Positions 52,121 to 61,384 of a DNA stretch of 64,000 bases are shown in pieces. Made by a program: the position numbers and the translations under genes. The notes beneath the pieces were generated by a model. The model had not been told where the DNA came from. It searched no databases and saw nothing but the letters and a program-made list of their open reading frames with translations. This DNA is from an uncultured Ilyobacter sp. Its GTDB lineage: Bacteria > Fusobacteriota > Fusobacteriia > Fusobacteriales > Fusobacteriaceae. The stretch covers positions 558,001 to 622,000 of the forward strand of contig NZ_OY764866.1 in NCBI RefSeq assembly GCF_963668515.1. The letters are read 5' to 3'. Numbering within the stretch: position 1 is the stretch's first letter; each line of letters starts with the position of its first letter.

Positions 52121-53767
52121 TTGAAGAAAAGATTTATGATGTTAGGAATTTTAATCTTATCACTTCTCATGGTAGCATGCGGTGGTAAAAAAGAAGCGTC
52201 AACAGAAAAAGATGCAGAACAGGTTCTTGTATTCAACCTGAGTAGTGAACCAAAAACTGTAGATCCGCAGTTGAACTCGGCGACTGATGGAGGTATCGTT
52301 ATAAACAATACTTTCGAAGGTCTTATGAGAATGAATGACGAAGGTATGCCGGTTCCTGCAACAGCAGAGTCATATGAGGTATCTGAAGATGGTAAAGTCT
52401 ATACATTCCATATCAGAGAAAATGCCAAATGGTCTGACGGTCAGCCTGTAAAAGCTTCAGACTTTGAATATGCTTGGAAGAGAGCCCTTGATCCTGCAGT
52501 AGCCTCAGAATATTCTTTCCAGCTATACTATATTAAAGGTGCTCAAGAATATTTTGAAGGAAATGGTTCTGTCGATGATGTTGCTGTAAAAGCTATAGAC
52601 GATAAAACTTTAGAGCTTACACTTGTTGGTCCTACTCCGTATTTTCTGGCGCTTACTACATTTTACACTTACATGCCTGTAAGAGAAGACGTAGTTGACA
52701 AGAAACCTGAAGGATGGGCTAAGGATACAACTATTGCTGTTTCAAACGGGCCTTTTATAATTAGTGAATATGAGCCTTCTAGTAAGATAGTTCTTGTTCC
52801 TAATGAGAACTACTGGAACCAAGAAAGTGTAAAATTAGATAAAATAATTTTCGAAGAGATAGTGGATCAGACTACTGCCCTTACAGCTTATGAAAACGGA
52901 GAAGTAGATGTCCTTAGAGAAGTTCCACAACAAGACATCCCTAGACTTCAGCTTGAAGATTCTACTTTCTCAATAGCACCGTTTTTAGGAACTTACTACT
53001 ACATCTTCAACGTAGATAAGGAACCAACTAACAATGTAAACGTTAGAAAAGCTTTGACATATGCAATCGACAGAAAGGCGCTTGTTGCGCAGGTTACAAA
53101 GGGTGGACAGCTTCCTGCAACTGGTTTCGTTCCTACTGGTCTTTTTGATTCAGAAGGAAAAGACTTCAGAGCTACTGCTGGAGACTTTGATATCAATACG
53201 ACAGCTGACATCACAAAAGCAAAAGAATATCTTGCAAAAGCCGGATACCCAGAAGGTAAAGGATTCCCTAAGCTTACTATCATCTACAACACTTCAGAAT
53301 CACATAAAGCCGTAGCTGAAGCTATACAGGAGATGTGGAAGAAAAACCTTGGAATAGATGTAGAACTTATGAACCAAGAGTGGGCTGTATTCCAAGACAC
53401 TAGACATGTTGGTAACTTTGAGATAGCCAGAGCAGGATGGATAGGGGATTATGCTGACCCTATGACATTCCTTGATCTGTTTACATCTTATTCTGGAAAC
53501 AACGATGCTCAGTGGAAATGGACAACTGATGAAAAGAAATTTGCTTCTAATAAAGAGTATGATGCACTTATTGAAAAGTCTAAAGTAAGTCAGGGAACTG
53601 AAAGAGACGCACTTCTTTACAAGGCTGAAAAAATTCTTATGGACGAGATGGTAACTATGCCTATCTATTACTATACTGCTCCTATAATGGTAAAAGAGTA
53701 TGTTAAAGGATGGGAAAGAGATATCTTAGGAACATGGTATTTCGGAAACGCAGAAATACAAAAATAA
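52121..53767 (+). CDS. oppA: Oligopeptide-binding lipoprotein OppA
   Basis: A 548-residue periplasmic peptide-binding protein anchored by lipid: signal LILSLLMVACGGKKE has the lipobox VAC. The family signature follows: SEPKTVDPQLNSATDGGIV, AESYEVSEDGKVYTFHIRE, and near the end DPMTFLDLF. TTG start after AAGGGAGG. It closes the opp operon with its own terminator and has a codon use like that of abundant proteins. Confidence 0.96.
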   Translation: MKKRFMMLGILILSLLMVACGGKKEASTEKDAEQVLVFNLSSEPKTVDPQLNSATDGGIVINNTFEGLMRMNDEGMPVPATAESYEVSEDGKVYTFHIRENAKWSDGQPVKASDFEYAWKRALDPAVASEYSFQLYYIKGAQEYFEGNGSVDDVAVKAIDDKTLELTLVGPTPYFLALTTFYTYMPVREDVVDKKPEGWAKDTTIAVSNGPFIISEYEPSSKIVLVPNENYWNQESVKLDKIIFEEIVDQTTALTAYENGEVDVLREVPQQDIPRLQLEDSTFSIAPFLGTYYYIFNVDKEPTNNVNVRKALTYAIDRKALVAQVTKGGQLPATGFVPTGLFDSEGKDFRATAGDFDINTTADITKAKEYLAKAGYPEGKGFPKLTIIYNTSESHKAVAEAIQEMWKKNLGIDVELMNQEWAVFQDTRHVGNFEIARAGWIGDYADPMTFLDLFTSYSGNNDAQWKWTTDEKKFASNKEYDALIEKSKVSQGTERDALLYKAEKILMDEMVTMPIYYYTAPIMVKEYVKGWERDILGTWYFGNAEIQK

Positions 53768-53768
53768 T

Positions 53769-53800
53769 AAAAAAAGTAAGGCCGCGGCCTTACTTTTTTT
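53769..53800 (+). terminator. Terminator of the opp operon
   Basis: AGTAAGGCC and GGCCTTACT pair with almost no loop, with A and T runs on either side. Confidence 0.9.
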
Positions 53801-53821
53801 ATTATCATTAGCTATGATCTT

Positions 53822-54394
53822 TATTAAATTATTGAATTTATCCGAAAACCTGTGTTACTTTCTTTGCTTGCCCAAAGAAAGTAACCAAAGAAAAGGCACC
53901 TAATTAAAATTAATGAAACTTGTAAAAATAAATTTTACAAGAACTAGAAAATATACTCGTTCCACTCTTTATTTTCTTGGTCAAATCACTTCTGAACTAA
54001 CTTTCTATTGAAATATAGTCGGTAAACCTCCTTATTTCAATGAAAGTGGATTTCACAAGATGATTTCTTAACGGCATTTTTTAAAGGGGAAAGCAGTCTA
54101 AAAATTTAAAATTTTTATTTTCTCTCCGTGGAACTTTATTTTTTTCTCTGTGTCCTCTGTGTTCAAGAGGTTGTGTCCTTATTCGTGTTAATTTTTCTGT
54201 CTTTTATTGATTTTCATTCGTGACAAAATCTTTTGACTCTAATATCGATCTTCTCAGTGCAACTCCTTCTTTTCTCTGTGTCCTCTGTGAGCAAAAGGTT
54301 TTATCCTTATTCGTGTTAATTTTCCTATCTTTTATTAGTGTCCATTCGTGACAAAATCTTTTGATTTTAATATTCAGATAAATTCAGTATTTTA
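53822..54394 (-). repeat. Degraded dispersed repeat, copy H
   Basis: Reverse-oriented, long but worn. The GTTACTTTCTTTG hairpin, AGAAAATATACTCG, two TCCATTCGTGACAAAATC-type blocks and a final AATTCAGTATTTTATG remain, but the terminal repeats have largely decayed. An internal duplication similar to that in copy E is seen. Confidence 0.7.
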
Positions 54395-54403
54395 TGTATA
54401 AAA

Positions 54404-54434
54404 TAAAAAACCTGGAAAAATTCCAGGTTTTTAA
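54404..54434. terminator. Terminator of transaldolase
   Basis: AAAAACCTGGAA and TTCCAGGTTTTT pair around four A; A and T runs make it bidirectional. Confidence 0.88.
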
Positions 54435-54456
54435 AATATAAATTAATTTTATTTCA

Positions 54457-55542
54457 TTATTTAGCCTTCGACTGAATACTCTCTAAAAGCTCATTATACG
54501 CATCCTCAAAAGATGCAAGTCCTTTCTTCATGAGGGCATTAAAAACTTCGTTCATTGACACCCCTGCTTCCTCTAAGTCTCTGAAAATTTCATTTGCCTT
54601 AGAATCATCTGTATCAAGTGCGATTTTGGCAGTTCCGTGATCAATAAATTTTTTAAGAGTATCATAAGGCAAAGTATTTACAGTGTCTGGGGCGATAAGT
54701 TCAGTAACATATTTTATATCGCTGTAAGCTGAATTCTTTGTCCCAGTAGAAGCCCATAACACTCTCTGAAGATTAGCCCCTTTTCTAGAGAGCTCTTGAA
54801 ACTCTGGAGAATTTTCAATACCCCTATAAATAGAATAAATTATCATAGAATTTGCCACAGCAGCCTGCCCCATAAGGTCTTTTCTTCCTCTTTCTTCTAA
54901 AAGATCATCAACCATAGTCTCTATCCTGCTTACAAATACACTGGCAACTGAGTGAACCTTAGTGAGGTCCCCCTTATTGTCAGCTAGCCTTTTTAGACCT
55001 CTAATATAAGCTTCTGCTGTCTTTCTGTACTGCTCTGGTGAAAATATCAGAGTGATATTTACGCAGATGCCTTTAGATATCAGCTCCTCTATAGCAACTA
55101 TCCCCTCATCGGTGGCAGGAACTTTAAACATTACATTTTCTCTATTTACCTTTTCGTGAAGTCTTATCCCTTCTGACAGGGTTTTTTCTGTATCTTCAGC
55201 CAGCAACGGATTTAGCTCTAGGCTTATAAACCCGTCTCTTTCTGCCGTTTTTTCATAAACAGGTTTCAGAATATCTGCTGCCTCCTGTATATCTCTCACT
55301 GTCAATTTATCATATATCTCTTCCACTGAGCTTCCCTTAGAAGCTAGCTCTTTTATCTCGTTATCATAGTCGTTACTTTTTGCTATGGCGTTATGAAATA
55401 TGCTCGGATTTGATGTAACTCCCATAAGCCCAGCCTTAATAAGTTTTTCCAATTTCCCGTTCTGTATGATATCACGACTTATAAAATCAAGCCATAAACT
55501 CTGACCTAGATTATCCAGTTCTCTTATGATTTCATTGTTCAT
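54457..55542 (-). CDS. tal: Transaldolase
   Basis: A 361-residue pentose-phosphate enzyme moving a dihydroxyacetone unit between sugar phosphates. The active site lies in VMFKVPATDEG (Schiff-base Lys) with N-terminal GVTSNPSIF and ITLIFSPEQYRK. Length matches the longer tal type seen with glycolytic enzymes in some bacteria. Start ATG preceded by GGGGGG. Monocistronic. Confidence 0.94.
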   Translation of the reverse strand: MNNEIIRELDNLGQSLWLDFISRDIIQNGKLEKLIKAGLMGVTSNPSIFHNAIAKSNDYDNEIKELASKGSSVEEIYDKLTVRDIQEAADILKPVYEKTAERDGFISLELNPLLAEDTEKTLSEGIRLHEKVNRENVMFKVPATDEGIVAIEELISKGICVNITLIFSPEQYRKTAEAYIRGLKRLADNKGDLTKVHSVASVFVSRIETMVDDLLEERGRKDLMGQAAVANSMIIYSIYRGIENSPEFQELSRKGANLQRVLWASTGTKNSAYSDIKYVTELIAPDTVNTLPYDTLKKFIDHGTAKIALDTDDSKANEIFRDLEEAGVSMNEVFNALMKKGLASFEDAYNELLESIQSKAK

Positions 55543-55616
55543 TTTACCCCCCCTAAGTTATATACTTGTAATATATTATGGGTTAAAATTTTAAAAAAAG
55601 CAATTTTTTTTATATT

Positions 55617-56963
55617 CTACGCCTTTTTAAGAACAGGCTCCCTGAAAAACTCCATTGTTTCTCCAATAATAACTTTTCTAAGTACTAAAAGACCAACAAG
55701 GTTTGGTATTACCATAACACCATTTACTATATCAGCAATAAGCCAGATTGTCTCAAGCTTTAAGAATGGCCCTGATGCTACCATCACAAGGAATATTACC
55801 TTAAACCATTTGATAGTCTCTTTTGGGAAAAGATACTGAGTGCACTTTTCTCCATAGAAGTTCCAACCTATTATTGTAGTGAAAGCAAAGAATATTATTC
55901 CCACATTTACTATGAGTGAACCATAAGAACCAAGATAAAATTCAAAAGCCTTTGAAGTAAGTAGGGATCCTGCAAGACCGTCTTGTGACCATAACCCTGA
56001 TGAAACAATTATTATTCCAGTAATACTGCATACTATCAGAGTATCTAAAAATGGTCCGATCATTGATATGAGTCCCTGTTTTACAGGCGAATCAGTTTTA
56101 GCACTAGCTGCTGCAATAGGTGCGGAGCCAAGTCCGGCTTCATTTGAGAATACTCCTCTAGCAACACCGGCTCTCATAGCCATCATAATTCCTGCTCCTG
56201 CAAAACCTCCTACCGCTGCACTGCCCTTGAATGCAGAACTTATTATGAGAGATATGGCAGACACTGTAGCAGGAGTATTTGAAGCCATTATTACAACTCC
56301 ACCTACTATATAAAATAAAGCCATGAAGGGAACGAGAAATGAAGCTACCTGGGAAATTCTCTTAATTCCACCGAAAGTAACGAGAGCTACGGCCACTGTA
56401 AGTATAATACCGGTAATAGAAGTCGGTACTCCCACAGCACCTTTCACCCCTTCTACCACTGCGTTAACTTGTGGAAAAGTTCCTATTCCCAAAAGAGCAA
56501 CCATTATTCCAGAAAAAGCAAATACTTTACCTAAAAATTTATTTTTAGCACCTTTTTCTATATAGTACATAGGTCCGCCTGAATATTCTCCGTCTTTTTT
56601 CTCACGGTATTTGATTGCCAGAAATCCTTCTGCAAACTTTGTACTCATACCAAAGAAAGCTGCAATCCACATCCAAAATATAGCTCCAGGACCTCCTAAC
56701 TTTATTGCAGTGGCTACACCTACGATATTTCCTGTACCGATAGTAGCTGCCAAAGCTGTACAAAGAGCTGCAAACCCTGATACATCTCCCTCTTTTGAAT
56801 CAGAATTATCATCTTTTTCAAAAAGAAGTTTAAAAGCGGTTACAAGCTTTGAAATCTGAATACCTTTTAAGTTTACTGTAAGATAAATTCCAGTTCCCAC
56901 GAGTACAAAAAGTGTAGGAAACCCCCATATAATGCTGTCCAATTGTCCCAATATTTCTTTCAT
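55617..56963 (-). CDS. Sodium:alanine/glycine symporter (AGCS)
   Basis: A 448-residue transporter with about 11 helices. Signatures: GNIVGVATAIKLGGPGAIFWMW, shown by its GTGNIVGVATA core, then GGPMYYIEKG and FSNEAGLGSAPIAAASA, and the C-terminal GWNFYGEKCTQYLF. It couples Na+ to uptake of alanine or glycine. A tandem glycine riboswitch and terminator lie upstream on the same strand, which points to glycine as a cargo or signal. Confidence 0.95.
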   Translation of the reverse strand: MKEILGQLDSIIWGFPTLFVLVGTGIYLTVNLKGIQISKLVTAFKLLFEKDDNSDSKEGDVSGFAALCTALAATIGTGNIVGVATAIKLGGPGAIFWMWIAAFFGMSTKFAEGFLAIKYREKKDGEYSGGPMYYIEKGAKNKFLGKVFAFSGIMVALLGIGTFPQVNAVVEGVKGAVGVPTSITGIILTVAVALVTFGGIKRISQVASFLVPFMALFYIVGGVVIMASNTPATVSAISLIISSAFKGSAAVGGFAGAGIMMAMRAGVARGVFSNEAGLGSAPIAAASAKTDSPVKQGLISMIGPFLDTLIVCSITGIIIVSSGLWSQDGLAGSLLTSKAFEFYLGSYGSLIVNVGIIFFAFTTIIGWNFYGEKCTQYLFPKETIKWFKVIFLVMVASGPFLKLETIWLIADIVNGVMVIPNLVGLLVLRKVIIGETMEFFREPVLKKA

Positions 56964-57003
56964 TTTTTCCTCCCTTATCTGTCAGATGGCAGAAGGGGCG
57001 TAA

Positions 57004-57034
57004 TAAAAAAAGAAGCTACAAAAAATGTAGCCTC
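57004..57034 (-). terminator. Terminator under glycine riboswitch control
   Basis: GAGGCTACA and TGTAGCTTC pair around six T, followed by TTTTTTT, between the aptamers and the symporter gene. Confidence 0.85.
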
Positions 57035-57039
57035 TAGAA

Positions 57040-57206
57040 AACACGCCATACCTGTTTTCCTCTGTCCTTTTACCTGAGAGTATTACTCCTTCGGTGACTA
57101 GAATTAACCAATTCTCTCCAGAGACTCGTCCAGTATAGGTCCATTTACCTGAAAGATTCACTTCTTCGGTGGCTGTACAAACAGCTCTCTCCCCATACCT
57201 TCATCC
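57040..57206 (-). ncRNA. Tandem glycine riboswitch
   Basis: Two glycine aptamers in series on the minus strand. Each shows the conserved core: GGAGAG near its start, the CACCGAAG junction, and CAGGTAAA..GGAC near its end (first unit about 57205-57125, second 57122-57045). Both units lead into the terminator before the sodium symporter. Glycine binding would change the pairing of that terminator; in other bacteria the same arrangement controls glycine catabolism or AGCS transport. Confidence 0.93.
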
Positions 57207-57345
57207 GACTTAATTAAATTTTCATTAAAAATATAATAATCAATTTAACTGAAAATGTCAAAGGTTTTTTTTTGATACATAATATTATATTTTTTTATCG
57301 TCTCAAACTATGATATGTATTATTAACTCTACTTGTGCGAAATAA

Positions 57346-58236
57346 TTAGTATTTATATATTTCTTTAGAAACAACAGTTTGATCCATAGAGTAAAATCTT
57401 TTTTCAATTAGTCTTTCTTTTGAATCATAAATAAGCTGATAATATCCCCTATACTTTCCTGAGGAGTATTCAGAGATTCTGTCGACTCTCCCTAAGCTAT
57501 CCTTTTTATAAACCAGTCTTGTATTTATTTTTCCGCTCATAAGCCTTTCCTCTCGAAGACTACCAGTTTCATCATAAATGAAATTTTTAGTACTTAAAAC
57601 TTTTCCGTCACCGGAAAGTAGGGTTATTTTTGAAAGGATTCCATCAATATATGAAAAAACCTCCTCCTCTAAAAAAGCCCCCTTTGCATCAAAGATTCTT
57701 TTTTCAACGATTCTATAGTTGTTACTGTATTTATAAGTCTTTTTTATATACAGCTCTCCCTGAGGGTCGATGTATCTTTCTGATGAAAGCCTCATGAGGG
57801 AATCGTATTCATATAAAATTGTGTTATCGAGATAACCGTATAAATACACATTTGAACTTTTTATTAGTTTGTTTTTTCCAAAGGAGTTGGAAACTCTCTG
57901 TATCTGGGTGTTGTTTTTAAGGATCTTTTCATAGGCTGTTGGAATGGGTCTGGTTGAAAAAACAATCCCGTTGTCATTGAATTCCTCTTCACGTCTTTTT
58001 ATCAGATCAATTCTCTTTATGATCCTTTGGTCTTCTGAATAAAAGAGTATTTCCTTATCTTTTATTTCGTAGGTTTTTGAAGGCTCCCCTGTTTCAATTT
58101 CTGTTTTAACTTCTTCTTTTATTTCTGTTATTTCTGTTTCCACCTCAGGTGATTTTTCAGGAGTTTTCGATTTTGTATCCAAAGTTTCGCACCCAATAAA
58201 AATCAGTAGAGAAAAAAATATTATAAATTTTTTCAT
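57346..58236 (-). CDS. Lipoprotein with YD-repeat-like sequence
   Basis: A 296-residue lipoprotein (MKKFIIFFSLLIFIGCETL, lipobox IGC). A Glu/Thr-rich linker (residues 25-60) leads to repeated modules of the YDSLGR type: LYEYDSLMRLSSERY, YIDPQGELYIKKTYKY, VYKKDSLGRVDRIS, IYDSKERLIEKRFY. These resemble RHS/YD repeats and suggest a surface- or periplasm-facing structural role; no enzyme domain is seen. AGGGAGG precedes the ATG at 58236. Confidence 0.8.
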   Translation of the reverse strand: MKKFIIFFSLLIFIGCETLDTKSKTPEKSPEVETEITEIKEEVKTEIETGEPSKTYEIKDKEILFYSEDQRIIKRIDLIKRREEEFNDNGIVFSTRPIPTAYEKILKNNTQIQRVSNSFGKNKLIKSSNVYLYGYLDNTILYEYDSLMRLSSERYIDPQGELYIKKTYKYSNNYRIVEKRIFDAKGAFLEEEVFSYIDGILSKITLLSGDGKVLSTKNFIYDETGSLREERLMSGKINTRLVYKKDSLGRVDRISEYSSGKYRGYYQLIYDSKERLIEKRFYSMDQTVVSKEIYKY

Positions 58237-58435
58237 AATTATCCTCCCTAAAATATGCTTTTTAAATAAGAACATAAATTTTCTTTATATATTAATTTTA
58301 CTAGTTTTAATGGATTTTTAAAAGAAATAATTTAAAAAATTATGTAAACCCCCAAAACTTTTAAGAAAACCTCAATGGAACATCACATTTATGGAATAAG
58401 ATATCTCTATAAAATGAAATACAGGAGGATGTTAC

Positions 58436-58741
58436 ATGATGAGAAAAAATCTTTTACCATTGAGTGCCTGTCTGCTGTTCATAGCGACTGCTGCATTTGC
58501 GGGGATGAATCTAAATTTGAGCAAAGAGATACCTGTCTGCACAGAAGAAGTGATAACTATGTATGAAGACTCTTCAGAGCCTAATATAAAGGCTATAGTA
58601 GAGGAACTAAGAGTTGTCGAAGCTGATCTAATGAGAGAAAATGAAAAACCTGAAAAAGATTGGGATTCTATAAAGGTTCTCACTCAAAGAGCAGGAGAGC
58701 TAAAGGGTAAACTAGAATATATCGTTTTGAGTAAAAACTAA
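58436..58741 (+). CDS. Small periplasmic protein
   Basis: A 101-residue exported protein: signal peptide LLPLSACLLFIATAAFA, then an acidic helical body ending VLTQRAGELKGKLEYIVLSKN, quoted by its GELKGKLEYIVL core. AGGAGG precedes two consecutive ATGs (58436, 58439). The neighbour at 58761 has a similar end (GMVKGLIQYRSLE), so the two look like paralogues. The two-component genes follow; an envelope role is plausible but unproven. Confidence 0.75.
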   Translation: MMRKNLLPLSACLLFIATAAFAGMNLNLSKEIPVCTEEVITMYEDSSEPNIKAIVEELRVVEADLMRENEKPEKDWDSIKVLTQRAGELKGKLEYIVLSKN

Positions 58742-58760
58742 TACAACGGGAGGAGATACG

Positions 58761-59147
58761 ATGAAAAAATTTATAGCAGTATTTTTAATTATCATTTCTT
58801 TGTCAGCATGTAAAATTGATGGTAGCCTGGACTCAGATATCAAGGAGACAAATAAGATTCAAAATAACTCTGTAGAGACAGAAGAGATTCAGAAGAAAAA
58901 TAGCGAGCTTATAACAGAAGAGACAAAATCACACGAAGAACTTTGTTATATAAATGTGGCAAAATCAGCAAAAGACCCTCAGCTTGAAGAGCTCTACAGC
59001 AAGCTTTCAAAACTTCAGACCAATGCCGACGAGATGTCAAAGTATCCTAAAGCTCCTGAAGTACTAAAGGATATTACCGATGAGATAGGTATGGTAAAGG
59101 GGCTTATCCAGTACCGAAGTCTTGAGATAAATACTAAGTTTGAATAA
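58761..59147 (+). CDS. Small lipoprotein, paralogue of the preceding protein
   Basis: A 128-residue lipoprotein (FLIIISLSACKIDGS, lipobox SAC) with a Lys/Glu/Thr-rich middle and a helical C-terminal half, EELYSKLSKLQTNADEMS, then GMVKGLIQYRSLE. It lies 19 bp after the related gene and shares its operon. GGGAGG precedes the ATG. No family recognised. Confidence 0.75.
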   Translation: MKKFIAVFLIIISLSACKIDGSLDSDIKETNKIQNNSVETEEIQKKNSELITEETKSHEELCYINVAKSAKDPQLEELYSKLSKLQTNADEMSKYPKAPEVLKDITDEIGMVKGLIQYRSLEINTKFE

Positions 59148-59156
59148 AATATTTAA

Positions 59157-59181
59157 GAAGGGGCTTGGAAAAGCCCTTTTT
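59157..59181 (+). terminator. Terminator after the paired envelope genes
   Basis: GGGGCTT and AAGCCCTT pair around a short loop, followed by a T run, before the regulator gene. Confidence 0.8.
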
Positions 59182-59234
59182 GTGTTTTTTTTGATTTCAT
59201 TATATAATTGACTCAAGGCATAAGGAGGTAATTT

Positions 59235-59897
59235 ATGGAAAGAATTTTACTTTTAGAAGATGAAGATAAAATGAGAAAGGTGGTAAAGAACTTTCTTGTA
59301 AAAGCTGGTTATGAGGTTATAGAGGCCTGTGACGGAGAGGAAGCTTTAGAATTATTTTATGAGAATACTTTTGATTTGGCTATTTTAGATGTTATGGTTC
59401 CAAAAATAGACGGCTGGACAATATGCAGGAAAATTAGAAAAGAGTCTAAAATCCCCATTATAATGTTGACTGCAAGAAGTACTGAAGATGATGAGTTGTT
59501 TGGGTTTGATCTAGGGGCAGATGAATATATAACAAAACCTTTCAGCCTTAAGATACTCTTAGCCAGGGTAAAGGTACTTTTGAAAAGAAAAGAATCCATA
59601 GTAGAAGACAACAGCTTAAAGGTTGGGAAATTGGAGATTGATTCTAATAGCCATAGGGTAATCTTTTGTGGTGAAATTTTGGACCTGACTCCAAAGGAGT
59701 ATGATATGCTTCTCATGATGGTTAAAAATAAGGACATTGCTATTTCCAGAGAGAGATTTTTAAACCAGATATGGGGCTTTGATTATTATGGAGACCTTCG
59801 AACTGTGGACACCCATGTAAAACAGCTGCGTAAAAAACTTAATGGGAAGCATATTAAGACTGTTCGTGGAGTTGGATACAGGTTTGAGGAGGAATAA
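59235..59897 (+). CDS. OmpR-family response regulator
   Basis: A 220-residue regulator: receiver domain with acidic pocket LLLEDEDK, phosphorylated Asp in LAILDVMVPKIDGW, Lys in EYITKPFS; winged-helix output domain with LTPKEYDMLLMMV and RTVDTHVKQLRKKL. TAAGGAGG precedes the ATG. Its last base is the first of the kinase start (TAATG overlap), so the pair is translated together. Target genes may be the upstream envelope pair, which is inference. Confidence 0.95.
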   Translation: MERILLLEDEDKMRKVVKNFLVKAGYEVIEACDGEEALELFYENTFDLAILDVMVPKIDGWTICRKIRKESKIPIIMLTARSTEDDELFGFDLGADEYITKPFSLKILLARVKVLLKRKESIVEDNSLKVGKLEIDSNSHRVIFCGEILDLTPKEYDMLLMMVKNKDIAISRERFLNQIWGFDYYGDLRTVDTHVKQLRKKLNGKHIKTVRGVGYRFEEE

Positions 59898-61294
59898 TGA
59901 GAGGTAAAATAAGCAGGGATATATTTTTTTATATGATGATAATATCTATACTGCCGATATTTCTGATATATCTTTTGAATGCCACACTTCTAGACAGCTA
60001 CTCCTTAAATAAAAAAAAAGAAGAACTTCATAAAATATCAAAACTTCTCACAGAGGGAGACGGAAATATCAACATTCCGAGGCTTAAGAGGGAGAGCAAT
60101 ATAGAGGTGTATTTCCTTAACATGGAGGACAGATATCAGTACCGTATAGACGATGATGTAAGAGGAATTTTGGATGATCTAGACTGGGATGATGTGGAGA
60201 TTGGTGCCAATATACAGAAAATATATCAGAAAGAGCAGGGAATAAATCTTCTGGTTAATATAAAAAAAATAACAAATCAGATGTTTCTAGTTATAACAAC
60301 CCCCGTATCTTCTGTAGAGAATTCTGTGAAAATAAGCAGGGAGTTCTATTACTACAGTTTTTTTCTGGTGGCTTTCCTGTCCCTGGTTGTTTCATATATT
60401 TTTTCAAATAAGGTTTCAAAACCGATTATTCATCTGGAAAAAAATGCCAAAGACATATCCATGCTCAATTTTGATGAAAAAGTGGATATAAAAACCGGGA
60501 ATGAACTTGAAAGTTTGGGAGAAAGTATAAATACTATGTCTGAAAAACTTGAAAGTGCCATTGAAAATCTTAAAAATGCCAATACTCAGCTAGAGATTGA
60601 TCTTGAAAATGAAAAAAAACTGGAAATAATGAGGCGTAGCTTTATATCTAGTGTAAATCATGAACTAAAGACACCCCTTGCAATTATGAGGGTATATGCA
60701 GAAGGACTCCTTGAGGGAGTAGCCTGCGGTGAAGAGGTAGAGGAATACTGTACAACCATTGTAGAAGAAGTTGAAAACATGGAAAAAATAGTAAAGGAGC
60801 TTCTGTATTTTTCAGAGATAGAGGCGGGATACAAAAAAGCTCAAATGGAATCTTTTAGGATAGATTTACTTACAGAAAAAATATTGGGAAATTACTCCTA
60901 TGACTTTAAGGAAAAAAATGTTAAATTAAATTTTTTACTGGAGAATAAAAAAGTCTATGGAGATATAAAACTTATTGAAAGAGTTCTAGAAAACTTTTTC
61001 AGTAATGCCGTTACCTATGTTCCTGAAAATGGCGAAATTAAAATAAAGGGAACTCCTGGTGAAGATTTTTTAAAAATAACTGTTTTTAATAGTGGAGATA
61101 AAATTCCAGAAGATAAAATCAATGATATATGGAAACCTTTTTTCAAACTTGATAAGGCCAGAACCAGAAAGTACGGAGGAACAGGTCTAGGGCTCTCTAT
61201 TGTAAAAAAAATCCTAGATATTCATGGCTCTGATTATGGTGTTTATAACCTCAGAGATGGTGTTGAGTTTTTCTTCACTCTGAAGAAATCATAA
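59897..61294 (+). CDS. Sensor histidine kinase
   Basis: A 465-residue membrane kinase: two helices near residues 12-30 and 150-172 flank a 115-residue extracytoplasmic sensor; then HAMP-like SKPIIHLEKNAKDIS, the phosphoacceptor His in SSVNHELKTPLAIMR, the N box ENFFSNAVTYVPENG and G boxes GGTGLGLSIVKKI. It phosphorylates the regulator encoded just before. The sensor domain has no motif I recognise. Confidence 0.95.
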   Translation: MRGKISRDIFFYMMIISILPIFLIYLLNATLLDSYSLNKKKEELHKISKLLTEGDGNINIPRLKRESNIEVYFLNMEDRYQYRIDDDVRGILDDLDWDDVEIGANIQKIYQKEQGINLLVNIKKITNQMFLVITTPVSSVENSVKISREFYYYSFFLVAFLSLVVSYIFSNKVSKPIIHLEKNAKDISMLNFDEKVDIKTGNELESLGESINTMSEKLESAIENLKNANTQLEIDLENEKKLEIMRRSFISSVNHELKTPLAIMRVYAEGLLEGVACGEEVEEYCTTIVEEVENMEKIVKELLYFSEIEAGYKKAQMESFRIDLLTEKILGNYSYDFKEKNVKLNFLLENKKVYGDIKLIERVLENFFSNAVTYVPENGEIKIKGTPGEDFLKITVFNSGDKIPEDKINDIWKPFFKLDKARTRKYGGTGLGLSIVKKILDIHGSDYGVYNLRDGVEFFFTLKKS

Positions 61295-61334
61295 AATATC
61301 TTTGCAGTAAATAATCAGAAGTACAGCCTAGCAA

Positions 61335-61374
61335 ATAAAAGGAGTCCGGTGAATATTCACCGGACTCCTTTTAT
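61335..61374. terminator. Perfectly symmetrical terminator
   Basis: ATAAAAGGAGTCCGGTGAAT is completely complementary to the right arm and ends in TTTTAT; the whole 40-bp sequence is its own reverse complement, serving both convergent transcripts. Confidence 0.92.
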
Positions 61375-61384
61375 GTTAAATCTT

